Shown here: piece after piece, positions 44,055-53,106 of the stretch | Position numbering within the stretch: position 1 is the stretch's first letter | Layout of the letters: each line of letters begins with the position of its first letter | Assembly: GCF_019904295.1 (NCBI RefSeq) | Contig: NZ_CP065359.1 | Span: 3,470,001-3,534,000, forward strand | DNA from: Ruegeria sp. SCSIO 43209 | Lineage (GTDB): Bacteria; Pseudomonadota; Alphaproteobacteria; Rhodobacterales; Rhodobacteraceae | Direction of reading: 5' to 3' | DNA: 64,000 bases | The notes under the pieces: generated by a model | Databases searched by the model: none | Seen by the model: the letters and a program-made list of their open reading frames with translations, nothing else | Told to the model about the DNA's origin: nothing | Position numbers and translations under genes: made by a program

Positions 44055-44210
44055 ATGGCAGACAAAAATTCACCTAAAAAACACGGCAAGTCCGGGGAAA
44101 CGCGCGAAGACCGTCTAAAGGCGGCGCTAAAAGCGAATATGGCGCGGCGCAAGGCTCAGGCCAAGGCGCGGGCCACCTCCGGGGACAAAGCCGGCAAGGA
44201 CGAGGGATAA
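44055..44210 (+). CDS. Small basic protein upstream of murA
   Basis: A 51-residue, strongly basic protein (MADKNSPKKHGKSGETREDR, then LKAALKANMARRKAQAKARA) with Lys, Arg and Ala in helical spacing. A similar small gene often precedes murA in Rhodobacteraceae as far as I recall. AGAGAAAGG lies before the ATG and murA starts six bases after its stop. Function unknown; nucleic-acid or ribosome contact would fit the charge but is inference. Confidence 0.65.
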   Translation: MADKNSPKKHGKSGETREDRLKAALKANMARRKAQAKARATSGDKAGKDEG

Positions 44211-44216
44211 GAGCAA

Positions 44217-45485
44217 ATGGATTCGATTCTGGTAACGGGTAATGGCCCGCTGAACGGGCAGATTCCCATTGCGGGGGCCAAAAATGCGTGTCTGACGCTG
44301 ATGCCCGCGACCTTGCTCAGCGAAGAACCGCTGACGTTGACCAATGCGCCGCGTTTGAGTGACATCAAGACCATGACGGCGCTGCTGCGGTCGCTGGGGG
44401 CCGAGGTGTCTTCGCTGCAGGATGGTCAGGTCATTGCGATGTCCAGCCATGACCTGAACAGCCACACGGCGGATTATGACATCGTGCGAAAAATGCGCGC
44501 TTCGAACCTGGTGTTGGGGCCGATGCTGGCGCGGCTGGGGCAGGCCGTGGTGTCGCTACCTGGTGGATGTGCAATTGGCGCGCGCCCGATGGATTTGCAT
44601 GTCGAAGGGCTTGAGGCGCTGGGCGCCGAGATCGAGCTTAAAGATGGCTATTTGCACGCGAAGGCGTCGGGCGGGCTGAAAGGTGCTGTGCATGAGATGC
44701 GCTTTGCCTCGGTTGGCGCGACCGAGAACATCGTCATGGCCGCCACGCTGGCCAAGGGCACCACGGTGCTGAAAAACGCCGCGCGCGAGCCCGAGATTGT
44801 CGATCTGGTCGAATGCTTGCGCAAGATGGGCGCTCAGATTTCGGGTGAGGGGACCTCGACCATCGAAATTCAGGGTGTCGATCGTCTGCACGGCGCGACC
44901 CATCAGGTGGTGACCGACCGGATTGAGCTGGGCACTTATATGCTGGCCCCGGCGATCTGCGGGGGCGAGGTTGAGCTGCTGGGCGGGCGCATGTCGCTGG
45001 TCGAATCCTTCGCCGCCAAGCTGGATGCGGCGGGGATCAGTGTTTCTGAAACCGACAAGGGGCTGAAAGTTTCTCGTAAGAACGGGTGTGTGACCTCGGT
45101 CGATGTGGTCACCGAACCCTTCCCCGGCTTCCCGACCGATCTGCAGGCGCAGATGATGGCGCTGATGTGCACTGCCGAAGGTGTGTCCGTGCTTGAAGAG
45201 CGTATTTTCGAGAATCGCTTTATGCATGCGCCCGAACTGGTGCGCATGGGCGCGAATATCGAGGTACATGGCGGCACGGCCACCGTAACCGGGGTCGAAC
45301 GATTGAAAGGTGCTCCGGTGATGGCGACAGACCTGAGGGCCTCAGTCTCGCTGATCCTTGCCGGAATGGCGGCGGAAGGTGAGACGGTTGTCAGCCGGGT
45401 CTATCATCTGGACCGCGGATATGAACATGTGGTGCGCAAGCTGGAAGGCGTGGGCGCAAAGATCGAACGGATTAAGGGTCAATGA
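44217..45485 (+). CDS. murA: UDP-N-acetylglucosamine 1-carboxyvinyltransferase
   Basis: A 422-residue MurA, the first committed enzyme of peptidoglycan synthesis, transferring enolpyruvate from PEP to UDP-GlcNAc. Lys22 (GAKNACL) and Cys118 in the mobile loop ([10 protein letters not shown]) are the conserved catalytic and fosfomycin-target residues. [17 protein letters not shown] and YHLDRGYEH near the C terminus are family signatures. The stop overlaps the next gene (ATGA). Confidence 0.96.
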   Translation: MDSILVTGNGPLNGQIPIAGAKNACLTLMPATLLSEEPLTLTNAPRLSDIKTMTALLRSLGAEVSSLQDGQVIAMSSHDLNSHTADYDIVRKMRASNLVLGPMLARLGQAVVSLPGGCAIGARPMDLHVEGLEALGAEIELKDGYLHAKASGGLKGAVHEMRFASVGATENIVMAATLAKGTTVLKNAAREPEIVDLVECLRKMGAQISGEGTSTIEIQGVDRLHGATHQVVTDRIELGTYMLAPAICGGEVELLGGRMSLVESFAAKLDAAGISVSETDKGLKVSRKNGCVTSVDVVTEPFPGFPTDLQAQMMALMCTAEGVSVLEERIFENRFMHAPELVRMGANIEVHGGTATVTGVERLKGAPVMATDLRASVSLILAGMAAEGETVVSRVYHLDRGYEHVVRKLEGVGAKIERIKGQ

Positions 45486-45958
45486 CAGACGCAAGTTTCA
45501 AAGATGGCCGCGAAGCACCGCTGAACCTTGGAGCCGAGGATGCCGATGACCTGCAGGTGATTGCGACCCTGACGCAGGATGCGGTTTTCCCGGTGACCGA
45601 GATGACATGGCAACCCGGCCAGCGCCGCTTTGCGCTGCTGCTCAATCGCTTTCGCTGGGAAGACAAGGATGCCGCTGCCCGGCGCGGTCGCGCCTACGAG
45701 CGGGTGCAGGCCGTTTTGATGTTCGGCTCGGTTCTGTCGGTAGCCAGTCAGGGCATCGACCGCAGCGACAAGGACATGATCCTGTCACTGCTCTCGGTCG
45801 AATTCGAGCCAAGCGAGGATGGTGCGGGGCAAATCCTGTTGACCTTGGCAGGCGACGGCGCGATCCGCCTGTCGGTTGAGGCCATCGATGCAACGCTCAA
45901 GGATGTGACGCGTCCCTACAAGGCGCCTTCTGGACAAGCGCCCCATCACCCCGAGTGA
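45482..45958 (+). CDS. DUF2948-family protein
   Basis: A 158-residue soluble protein beginning [20 protein letters not shown]; the stretch [32 protein letters not shown] (split over 45570-45665) is the conserved core of DUF2948. It is a standard neighbour between murA and hisD in this family. Overlaps on both sides (ATGA with murA, GTGA with the acetyltransferase) show coupled translation. Function unknown. Confidence 0.8.
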   Translation: MTDASFKDGREAPLNLGAEDADDLQVIATLTQDAVFPVTEMTWQPGQRRFALLLNRFRWEDKDAAARRGRAYERVQAVLMFGSVLSVASQGIDRSDKDMILSLLSVEFEPSEDGAGQILLTLAGDGAIRLSVEAIDATLKDVTRPYKAPSGQAPHHPE

Positions 45959-46476
45959 AGAATAAACGTGGCATCGCTCAGGCCTTCCCGAATCCGCCAC
46001 GCGGCATCGCGGTGCGGCGGGCAACCGTGTTTGATGTATTCGACATCAGCCGTGTTCTGATCCGATCGATCCGTGACCTCTGTCGGGCGGATCATCTGGA
46101 TAATCCCGAAAACCTTTCCCGCTGGTCTGCCAATAAGGATCCGGCTTCGGTCCGAAACTGGATCGATAGTGGAGCAATCCTTTGGGTCGCTACGCAAGTG
46201 GGAGTGGTTACTGCAGTGGGCGGTTTAAGTGGCGAGGGTGAGATATCTCTGCTCTATGTCGATCCCGATCACGCAGGGCGCGGGCTCGGAACAGCGCTGC
46301 TGCATCGGTTGGAAGAGGAACTGCAGACACGTGGCGTCTCTGAGGCGCATCTGCACGCGACCAAAACGGCACATTCGTTCTATCTGGCGCACGGCTGGCA
46401 TGATGTCGGCGACCCGACGGAATGGCACGGCATCCCCCAATTCCCGATGCGCAAATCGCTGCGCCCAGCGGCCTAA
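45955..46476 (+). CDS. GNAT-family N-acetyltransferase
   Basis: A 173-residue GNAT protein with GTG start. Motif A is clear: ISLLYVDPDHAGRGLGTALL (the Q/R-x-x-G-x-G acetyl-CoA loop as AGRGLG), followed by HSFYLAHGWHDVGDP. It sits between the DUF2948 gene and hisD. Substrate unknown. Confidence 0.82.
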   Translation: MKNKRGIAQAFPNPPRGIAVRRATVFDVFDISRVLIRSIRDLCRADHLDNPENLSRWSANKDPASVRNWIDSGAILWVATQVGVVTAVGGLSGEGEISLLYVDPDHAGRGLGTALLHRLEEELQTRGVSEAHLHATKTAHSFYLAHGWHDVGDPTEWHGIPQFPMRKSLRPAA

Positions 46477-46536
46477 GGGTTGAGGCCACCCGGCCCGGGC
46501 GATAAGACCCGTTGAAACGCTTCCGGAGTCTCTCAC

Positions 46537-47838
46537 ATGCCCGCTTTCCTCGATACGACCTCCGCCGATTTCGAACCTGCATTTCAGGCGCTGTTGTCCG
46601 CCAAGCGCGAGGACAGCCCCGATGTGGATGCGGTCGTGGCGCAGATCATCGATGATGTGCGGACCCGTGGTGATGCTTCGGTGATCGAACTTACCGCGAA
46701 ATTCGACCGGCTGGAGCTGACGCCCGAGACCATGGCCTTTTCATCCAATGAGATCGCCGAGGCCGTCGCGCGGGTCACGCCCCAGGACCGCGCCGCGTTG
46801 GAACTGGCAGCAGAACGCATTCGTGCATATCACGAAAAGCAGATGCCCGAGGATCATCAGTGGACCGATGAGGCAGGCGCAACACTCGGCTGGCGCTGGT
46901 CGGCGGTGTCGGCTGCGGGGCTTTATGTGCCGGGCGGATTGGCTTCATACCCGTCGTCGGTTTTGATGAACGCAATACCTGCGAAGGTGGCGGGCGTAGA
47001 CCGGTTGGCCATTGTCGTCCCCACACCTGAGGGTCAGGCAAACCCGCTGGTCCTGCTGGCGGCACAACTGTCGGGCGTGGATGAGATTTATCGCATCGGC
47101 GGCGCGCAAGCTGTGGCCGCGCTGGCTTATGGCACCGAAACCATTGCGCCGGTGGACAAGATCACCGGGCCGGGCAATGCTTTTGTCGCCGCTGCCAAAC
47201 GTCGGGTTTTTGGCAAGGTCGGCATCGATATGATCGCGGGCCCCTCGGAAATTCTGGTCATTGCAGACAAGGACAACGACCCCGACTGGATCGCGCTGGA
47301 CCTGCTCAGCCAGGCCGAGCATGACGAAAGCGCCCAATCCATTTTGATCACGGATGACGCAGAATTTGGTCAAGCCGTGACGCAAGCGGTGGAAAAACGT
47401 CTTGAGACCCTGCAACGCCGCGCCATCGCCCGGGCCAGCTGGCGCGACTTTGGTGCCGTAATCACTGCGCGCGATCTGGACGAGGCTGCCGCGTTGTCCA
47501 ACCGCATCGCGCCCGAACATCTGGAACTCTGCGTGGCCGACCCGGTGGCGTTAAGCCAGCAAACGATCCATGCCGGTGCCATTTTCCTTGGCCAGTACAC
47601 GCCCGAAGCCATTGGCGATTATGTCGGCGGCCCCAATCACGTGCTGCCCACAGCGCGTTCGGCGCGCTTTTCGTCTGGCCTTAGCGTGATGGATTTTCTC
47701 AAACGCACAACGCTCAGCCAGATGACACCCGAAGCTTTGCGCGCCATCGGCCCGGCGGCTGAAACGCTTGCGCAATCCGAAAGCCTCGAAGCGCATGGCC
47801 TGTCCGTTTCGGCGCGCCTTAACCGGCTGAATGGCTGA
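46537..47838 (+). CDS. hisD: Histidinol dehydrogenase
   Basis: A 433-residue HisD, which oxidises L-histidinol to histidine in two NAD-dependent steps. Signatures seen are AGLYVPGG, IYRIGGAQAVAALAYGTE, ITGPGNAFVAAAKR, DMIAGPSEILVIAD and QAEHDESAQSIL (Zn-binding). NHVLPTARSARFSSGLSV completes the family pattern. It is separated from other his genes here, as is usual in the group. GGAG at 46523 precedes the ATG. Confidence 0.95.
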   Translation: MPAFLDTTSADFEPAFQALLSAKREDSPDVDAVVAQIIDDVRTRGDASVIELTAKFDRLELTPETMAFSSNEIAEAVARVTPQDRAALELAAERIRAYHEKQMPEDHQWTDEAGATLGWRWSAVSAAGLYVPGGLASYPSSVLMNAIPAKVAGVDRLAIVVPTPEGQANPLVLLAAQLSGVDEIYRIGGAQAVAALAYGTETIAPVDKITGPGNAFVAAAKRRVFGKVGIDMIAGPSEILVIADKDNDPDWIALDLLSQAEHDESAQSILITDDAEFGQAVTQAVEKRLETLQRRAIARASWRDFGAVITARDLDEAAALSNRIAPEHLELCVADPVALSQQTIHAGAIFLGQYTPEAIGDYVGGPNHVLPTARSARFSSGLSVMDFLKRTTLSQMTPEALRAIGPAAETLAQSESLEAHGLSVSARLNRLNG

Positions 47839-47936
47839 AGTGACGCAATGACTTGGCACGCATGGCGCTTCTGTACGTTGCTCAATGAAAATCGTTGTTA
47901 TAGGTCTGTGCAGACGCAAGGATTGTGACCGTTAAG

Positions 47937-48416
47937 ATGACCCGTATTTCGCATATCGAACTGGACGACCGAAATCTGCCCCCGCCGACACCGGAGATCG
48001 AGCAGGAGCGGAAGGTCGCCATATATGATTTGCTTGAAGATAACTCGTTCACGCTGCCAGCGCGCGACGATCGGATGATCCCCGACGGGCCCTACCATGT
48101 GCAGCTATCAATCCGTGATAAACGACTGGTTTTCGATATCGCCACCGAAGCCAGCGAGAAGGCGGCTGAGTTTCATCTGTCGCTTGGTCCATTCCGGCAG
48201 GTCGTAAAAGACTATTTTCAGATCTGCGAGAGCTATTTCGATGCGGTGAAAACACTGCCGCCCAGCCAGATCGAAACGATTGATATGGCTCGGCGCGGCA
48301 TCCACAACGAAGGCAGCCGCGTGTTACAGGAAAGGCTGGAAGGCAAAGCTGAGGTTGATACTGATACTGCCCGCCGCCTCTTTACGCTCATCTGCGTCCT
48401 TCATTTTGGAGGCTAA
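47937..48416 (+). CDS. UPF0262-family protein
   Basis: A 159-residue protein beginning MTRISHIELDDRNLPPPTPE, with the conserved FHLSLGPFRQVVKDYFQICE and GIHNEGSRVLQERL stretches of UPF0262. A conserved alphaproteobacterial family found after hisD; function unknown. A GTG four codons upstream (47925) is possible but has its AAGGA only two bases away. Confidence 0.82.
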   Translation: MTRISHIELDDRNLPPPTPEIEQERKVAIYDLLEDNSFTLPARDDRMIPDGPYHVQLSIRDKRLVFDIATEASEKAAEFHLSLGPFRQVVKDYFQICESYFDAVKTLPPSQIETIDMARRGIHNEGSRVLQERLEGKAEVDTDTARRLFTLICVLHFGG

Positions 48417-48419
48417 CGG

Positions 48420-48872
48420 GTGACGCCTCTGCCGCAGTCCATTCTGTTCTGTTGCGACCACAATTCGGTTCGGTCACCCATGGCCGAAGGCATCATGAAG
48501 AAGTTTTACGGCACCGGCACCTATGTGCAATCCGCCGGTGTGCATAACGATCTTGAGATCGATGGGTTCTGCATCGCAGCCTGTCAGGAGATTGGCGTTG
48601 AGCTGTCCCGTCACCGCTCGCGTTCTTTTGACGAAATGGAGCAATGGGGCGATGACCTCAGTTCATTTGACCTGATCGTGGCCCTGTCACCCGCCAGCCA
48701 GCGAAAAGCGCTGGAACTGACGCGTTTTTTTCACCTCGATGTCGATTATTGGCCAATTATGGACCCTACCGGACTAGGTGAAACCCGCGAGGACAAGCTA
48801 CGTCATTATCGACAAACCCGAGATCAGATCATCGCGCATCTGAAAGACCGCTGGGGTGAACCGACGGAGTGA
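48420..48872 (+). CDS. Low-molecular-weight protein-tyrosine-phosphatase-family protein
   Basis: A 150-residue protein with the phosphatase P-loop C-x5-R at C12-R18 (FCCDHNSVRSPMAEG) near the N terminus and a DP pair (YWPIMDPTG) at the general-acid position. The family includes protein tyrosine phosphatases and arsenate reductases; context with hisD and UPF0262 suggests housekeeping. GTG start directly after GGAGGC and four bases after the UPF0262 stop. Confidence 0.82.
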   Translation: MTPLPQSILFCCDHNSVRSPMAEGIMKKFYGTGTYVQSAGVHNDLEIDGFCIAACQEIGVELSRHRSRSFDEMEQWGDDLSSFDLIVALSPASQRKALELTRFFHLDVDYWPIMDPTGLGETREDKLRHYRQTRDQIIAHLKDRWGEPTE

Positions 48873-48874
48873 AC

Positions 48875-49273
48875 ATGAACCCGACCGTGCAAACTTATTT
48901 TGATGCCTTCAATGCCGGTGACGTGGATGGCATGCTGGCCTGCCTGTCGGATGACGTGGCCCATCATGTCAACGAAGGTCAGATTCGCGTCGGCAAAGAG
49001 AAATTTGCCGCCTTCTGCGCGCATATGAACCACTGTTACCGCGAGAACCTGACGGATATCGTGATCTTTGAAGCCGAAGGCGGTACCCGTGCTGCGGCTG
49101 AGTTCATCGTCAACGGAACCTATCTGGAAACTGATGAAGGTCTGCCAGAAGCGTATGGTCAGACTTACCGCTTGCCTGCGGGTTCGTTTTTTGACCTTAA
49201 CGACGGCAAGATCACCCGCGTGACCACGTTCTACAACCTTGCGGACTGGACCAAACAGGTCTCGAATGGCTGA
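48875..49273 (+). CDS. SnoaL/NTF2-like protein
   Basis: A 132-residue single-domain NTF2-fold protein: MNPTVQTYFDAFNAGDVDGM, then VAHHVNEGQIRVGKEKFAAF, ending FFDLNDGKITRVTTFYNLADW. Ketosteroid-isomerase-like in shape; substrate unknown. The ATG at 48875 with GGAG seven bases upstream is preferred over a GTG at 48869. The following gene overlaps by eight bases. Confidence 0.78.
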   Translation: MNPTVQTYFDAFNAGDVDGMLACLSDDVAHHVNEGQIRVGKEKFAAFCAHMNHCYRENLTDIVIFEAEGGTRAAAEFIVNGTYLETDEGLPEAYGQTYRLPAGSFFDLNDGKITRVTTFYNLADWTKQVSNG

Positions 49274-49859
49274 GATTTCGCAGGTCCGCGCAATGACCGG
49301 AACGACATTGGTCGACGCGTTGGATGAAGTCGCGCGCCTGCGGATCGACGTATTTCACGCCTGGCCATATCTCTATGATGGCGATCTGAAGTATGAGCGG
49401 AAATACCTGCAGTCTTACGTCGATAGCGCCAGGGCCATCGTTGTCGGAGCGTTCGACGATGATACTTTGGTGGGTGCTTCGACGGGTGCACCTTTGACGG
49501 ATCACGCCGACGATTTCGCGGCCGCGTTCGAAGGCTCGGACCTGTCGCTGGGCGACATCTTCTATTGCGCAGAATCGGTTCTGCTGCCGGAGTATCGCGG
49601 ACAGGGCGCAGGCCATACGTTCTTTGATCTGCGCGAAGCCCACGCCCATGCGATGGGATTCACCAAAAGCGCCTTCTGCAGTGTAGTACGCCCTGACGAC
49701 CACCCCATGCGACCAGATCATTACCGCCCGTTGGATGCCTTCTGGCGCGCGCGGGGTTATGCGCCGCTTCCTGGCGTCGTGGCGCAATTCTCGTGGAAGG
49801 ATCGAGGCGACGATTGCGAAACCCAAAAGCCGCTTCAATTCTGGATTCGGGATTTATAA
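49266..49859 (+). CDS. GNAT-family acetyltransferase
   Basis: A 197-residue protein with the acetyl-CoA loop in VLLPEYRGQGAGHTFFDLRE and a Trp/Tyr-rich N-terminal part (RIDVFHAWPYLYDGDLKYE). C-terminal FWRARGYAPLPGVVAQFSWKD is typical of uncharacterised GNATs of this type. It starts inside the 3' end of the SnoaL-like gene (8-base overlap), so the two are coupled. Confidence 0.8.
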   Translation: MAEISQVRAMTGTTLVDALDEVARLRIDVFHAWPYLYDGDLKYERKYLQSYVDSARAIVVGAFDDDTLVGASTGAPLTDHADDFAAAFEGSDLSLGDIFYCAESVLLPEYRGQGAGHTFFDLREAHAHAMGFTKSAFCSVVRPDDHPMRPDHYRPLDAFWRARGYAPLPGVVAQFSWKDRGDDCETQKPLQFWIRDL

Positions 49860-50003
49860 GCCATCCATGCGCGTCGCGCCGGGTATTTGAAACGGGTTGT
49901 GGCATTGTGAGTTGGCGATGACATGTGCGGCCGAATTTGCCTGAAACACCCTGTGATTGTATAGTTTCACTTATTCAATTGCGCGTTTTCATGGGGAAAT
50001 TTG

Positions 50004-50765
50004 ATGAAGTCCGTTTTCAATCGCCTGATTCCGGCCTTGGTGCCGGTGACTTTGATCACCGGTTGTGCCTATGAGAACAGGGCCTTTAATGCCGAGCAAA
50101 CCGTGCTGTCGAATACATCGGGAGACGTTATCGAGCACGCTGTTGGGATCGGGGGTGCGTTTGAAACGGCACCAAAAACATTTCAGTCCACAAGCCTGTT
50201 GCTTGAACGCGGTCCTATTCGTACGTCGTATTATGCGCTGCAACTATCAGATGCCTACAAAAGGCTGGGCGACGAAGCAGCGCGCAATCGGGACCTGACA
50301 GCGGCGGCACTGATCACTGTAGCAGGCGGTGCCGCGCTTGGAAGTGCGGCCTCGATCTCAGGGAAAGACCTGGCCTTGGTCTTGGCCGGTGGAGCTTTGA
50401 TCAATGAAGGCGTTAAATACGTAAACCCTAATAGCGCGGCGCAGGCTTTCTACGTGGCATCCGAGTCAATGGCATGCGCAAGTACTGCGATTGCCGCCCA
50501 TGTGCCTGTGGACACTCCACCTGACATTCGTGTGTCTTCTCTGACCCTTTGGTACATTCGAAAAATTGAGGTTTTGCTGCGCGCGGGATTGAAGCGGGAC
50601 GTACCGGACTGGAACACGTTGCTCAAAAACCTTGGTTTGACGAGGCAAGGAGCCAATGAGGTGGACGCTCTGCGAGCTGGAGACATAAACCTCAGTGCAT
50701 TGGAAGTAGACTTGGAAAAGTGCCTGAGGCGAGAACCGGTCGAGAAAGGCAAAGCCAAGACTTAG
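50004..50765 (+). CDS. Putative lipoprotein, function unknown
   Basis: A 253-residue protein with a lipoprotein signal peptide: basic MKSVFNR, hydrophobic LIPALVPVTL, lipobox LITGC. The mature part has a helical, TPR-like start (SYYALQLSDAYKRLGDEAAR). Two small Gly/Ala-rich hydrophobic patches (TAAALITVAGGAALGSAAS and ALVLAGGALI) and a charged tail follow. No family recognised. GGGGA precedes the ATG by eight bases. It stands alone between the acetyltransferase and the FadR regulator. Confidence 0.7.
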   Translation: MKSVFNRLIPALVPVTLITGCAYENRAFNAEQTVLSNTSGDVIEHAVGIGGAFETAPKTFQSTSLLLERGPIRTSYYALQLSDAYKRLGDEAARNRDLTAAALITVAGGAALGSAASISGKDLALVLAGGALINEGVKYVNPNSAAQAFYVASESMACASTAIAAHVPVDTPPDIRVSSLTLWYIRKIEVLLRAGLKRDVPDWNTLLKNLGLTRQGANEVDALRAGDINLSALEVDLEKCLRREPVEKGKAKT

Positions 50766-50821
50766 TACGTCGTGCGGGAGACTTTTCCGTAGAACAAAAA
50801 AATACGCCTCTGTTTTTGACC

Positions 50822-51595
50822 TCAATCCGAAAACTGCCGCCGTTTTGCTGCGCGGATCTCGCGAGCTTGTTGTTCTTGTCCTACGCGAAATGAATCCTCG
50901 ACGAAATCCATATGCGTGCGTGCGGCGGTTTCTGCGCGGTCCGGGTCGCCGTCGATGATGGCCTGCGCGATTGCCTTGTGCTGCTCAAGCAGTGCTTCAC
51001 CCGTGCCGTCCATCGAGCGCAGGAAGCGGCGGTTGTAGAACACGCCTTGGCGCGTGAGGTCATAGATGGATGCCATCATGTGGATAAGGGTCGTGTTTTG
51101 GCTCGCATCGACAACGGCGGCGTGCAGTCGAAAATCAGCCTCTTCACTGGCATCCTGATCGTCATTCTCCCAGGCTCGCTGCATTTCATCGATGATTTCT
51201 GCGATCCGTTCCTTGTCGGACTGTGTGGCGCGCTGTGCGGCGAGGCGGCTGGCAAAGGCCTCTTGCTCGCGCCGGTATTCAAGATAATCGTAGAAAGCAC
51301 TGCCGTGCCGGGCATAGAGAGACAGAAGGGCGGGCGACATGGCACGACCGGTCAGTGGGGCGATAAAGGTGCCCTCGCCATGTCGCACGGTCACCAAGCC
51401 GCGATTTTCGAGGATTTGGAGTGCTTCGCGCAGCTTGGGGCGTGAAACGCCTAGGGCTTCCGCAAGCTCCCGTTCAGACGGGATTTTGCGACCCTCTTTC
51501 AGGATTCCATCAACAATCATTGTCTCGATTTGTGCAACGACAGCATCGGCAATTGATTCGTGACCAACGGGATCAAAGAGGCTGTTCGTGCTCAT
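50822..51595 (-). CDS. FadR-family GntR regulator of the lactate/TRAP locus
   Basis: A 257-residue regulator: GntR winged helix (residues ~15-80, KIPSERELAEALGVSRPKLREAL, GLVTVRHGEGTFI) followed by an all-helical FCD ligand domain (LEYRREQEAFASRLAAQRAT, HMMASIYDLTR). FCD regulators such as LldR and PdhR sense lactate, pyruvate or similar acids. It is divergent from the TRAP/D-lactate dehydrogenase operon, and matching AATATTTACCACT elements lie before both genes. Confidence 0.85.
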   Translation of the reverse strand: MSTNSLFDPVGHESIADAVVAQIETMIVDGILKEGRKIPSERELAEALGVSRPKLREALQILENRGLVTVRHGEGTFIAPLTGRAMSPALLSLYARHGSAFYDYLEYRREQEAFASRLAAQRATQSDKERIAEIIDEMQRAWENDDQDASEEADFRLHAAVVDASQNTTLIHMMASIYDLTRQGVFYNRRFLRSMDGTGEALLEQHKAIAQAIIDGDPDRAETAARTHMDFVEDSFRVGQEQQAREIRAAKRRQFSD

Positions 51596-51630
51596 AATTC
51601 CTGTCCGGTAGTTAGATTAAAGATCGTCGA

Positions 51631-51653
51631 AGTTGTTTATAATATTTACCACT
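51631..51653. promoter_or_regulatory. Operator candidate at the regulator's own promoter
   Basis: AATATTTACCACT (51641-51653) lies about 50 bases upstream of the regulator gene and is repeated exactly at 51848-51860 in front of the TRAP gene. The preceding TTGTTTATAAT (51633-51643) could be part of the promoter. Sharing of the element fits autoregulation. Confidence 0.5.
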
Positions 51654-51810
51654 AGCTTTCGACATTGCAAGAAAAACTACCCAAAAATACGGATGCTCGC
51701 TGCACGTATAAGCGTTTGTTTTTATTGAGTGTCGCAAAATTATTCGAAAATTTTGGGTTATGAAAGGTCAATCTTGGTTATGAGCCACACCACCGCGGCG
51801 TAGCCAAATT

Positions 51811-51860
51811 GGTAAATAAAATTGTTGACTGAATAACAAGGTAAACAATATTTACCACTT
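51811..51860. promoter_or_regulatory. Promoter and dyad operator of the TRAP/D-lactate operon
   Basis: GGTAAA (51840-51845), CAATA, TTTACC (51851-51856) is a perfect inverted repeat; another half-site, GGTAAAT, is at 51811-51817. TTGACT (51825-51830) and AATATT (about 51847-51852) with ~16-base spacing form a promoter whose -10 lies in the dyad, so a bound FadR-type repressor would block it. Confidence 0.55.
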
Positions 51861-51925
51861 AAGCCGTGCTCGCGGCGAGAGTGACAGCCAGACCACCGGC
51901 TGATCTTTACCTTGGAGGAGAACCC

Positions 51926-52978
51926 ATGAAGACCACCCTGACATCGCTTGCCGTTGCGGCCTCGCTGCTGGCAGCCCCGGTTGCCCACGCGGCGGATAAG
52001 ATGCTGCTAAAAACCCCAATCGCGTTTTCAACCGCTCTACCGGGCCTCGGCTCGCCGATCCCGCGCGTGGCCGAACAGCTGGACCTGATGTCCGGCGGCA
52101 CGCTGAAGATGAAGGTTTACGAACCGGGCAAGCTGGTCCCGCCGTTTGAAATTCTGGATGCGGTGTCTTCAGGCAAGATCAATTCGGGCTATACCACTGC
52201 CGGCTACTGGGCGGGTAAGATCCCGGCTGCACCGTTGTTCTCGGCCGTTCCGTTTGGCCCTGAGGCGGGCGAATACATGGCGTGGCTGTACTATGGCAAC
52301 GGCATGAACCTGTATCAGGAGATGTATGATCAGGCAGGCTTCAACGTCCATGTCATTCCCTGCGCCATTATCGCTCCCGAAACCTCGGGCTGGTTCGCGA
52401 ATGAGATCAACAGCCCCGAGGACCTGAACGGCCTGAAGATGCGCTTTTTCGGTTTGGGTGGCGAAGTGATGCAGAAGCTGGGTGTGGCCACCTCGCTCCT
52501 GCCCGGAGGTGAAATCTTCCCGGCACTGGAAAAAGGCGCGATCGACGCGACCGAATTCTCGATGCCTGCCATCGACGCACGCCTCGGTTTCCACAAGTTG
52601 GTCAAGTACAACTATTTCCCCGGCTGGCACCAGCAAGCGACAGTGTTTGAACTGATGATCAACAAGGACGTCTGGAACGAAGCCAGCGATCAGCACAAAG
52701 CGATCATCGAAAATGCCTGTAAGGCTTCGATGGCTGACAGCTTTGCCGAAGGTGAGGCGATCCAACACGCTGCGCTGCTGGACAACGTTGAAAACAATGG
52801 TGTTCAGATCAAGCAGTGGAACGACGAGATGCTGTCAACCTTCCGCGCGACCTGGGAAGAGGTTGCCGCAGAACAGGCCGCCAACGACGAATTCTTTGCC
52901 AAGGTTCTGGCCGACATGAACGAATTCCGTGACGGTTATGCGGTCTGGAAAGAGAACGCATTCCTCCCCCGCAAGTAA
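51926..52978 (+). CDS. TRAP transporter substrate-binding protein (TakP/lactate type)
   Basis: A 350-residue DctP-family protein with a Sec signal (MKTTLTSLAVAASLLAAPVAHA). EYMAWLYYGNGMNLYQEMYD, GLKMRFFGLGGEVMQKLGV and FSMPAIDARLGFHKL are close to the TakP branch that binds 2-oxo- or 2-hydroxy-acids such as lactate and pyruvate. GGAGGAG precedes the ATG. A stable hairpin separates it from the permease gene, as often seen where the binding protein is needed in excess. D-lactate dehydrogenase follows the permease, supporting lactate as ligand. Confidence 0.87.
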   Translation: MKTTLTSLAVAASLLAAPVAHAADKMLLKTPIAFSTALPGLGSPIPRVAEQLDLMSGGTLKMKVYEPGKLVPPFEILDAVSSGKINSGYTTAGYWAGKIPAAPLFSAVPFGPEAGEYMAWLYYGNGMNLYQEMYDQAGFNVHVIPCAIIAPETSGWFANEINSPEDLNGLKMRFFGLGGEVMQKLGVATSLLPGGEIFPALEKGAIDATEFSMPAIDARLGFHKLVKYNYFPGWHQQATVFELMINKDVWNEASDQHKAIIENACKASMADSFAEGEAIQHAALLDNVENNGVQIKQWNDEMLSTFRATWEEVAAEQAANDEFFAKVLADMNEFRDGYAVWKENAFLPRK

Positions 52979-52998
52979 ATTTGCCACTTGCGATTATC

Positions 52999-53026
52999 CG
53001 GGGGCGGCTTCCTTCCGCCGCCCTCG
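52999..53026 (+). terminator. Intra-operon hairpin after the binding protein
   Basis: CGGGGGCGGC (52999-53008) pairs with GCCGCCCTCG (53017-53026), one G-U pair, around TTCCTTCC. Located between binding-protein and permease genes; probably a partial terminator or mRNA 3' protector that raises binding-protein output. Confidence 0.6.
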
Positions 53027-53106
53027 GACCCTTCTGATTTTCTGTATTTTCCCCAACGACCCGGGCGCATTCACGTCCCCACTGCCAAACTCTTGAGGAG
53101 GAGACC

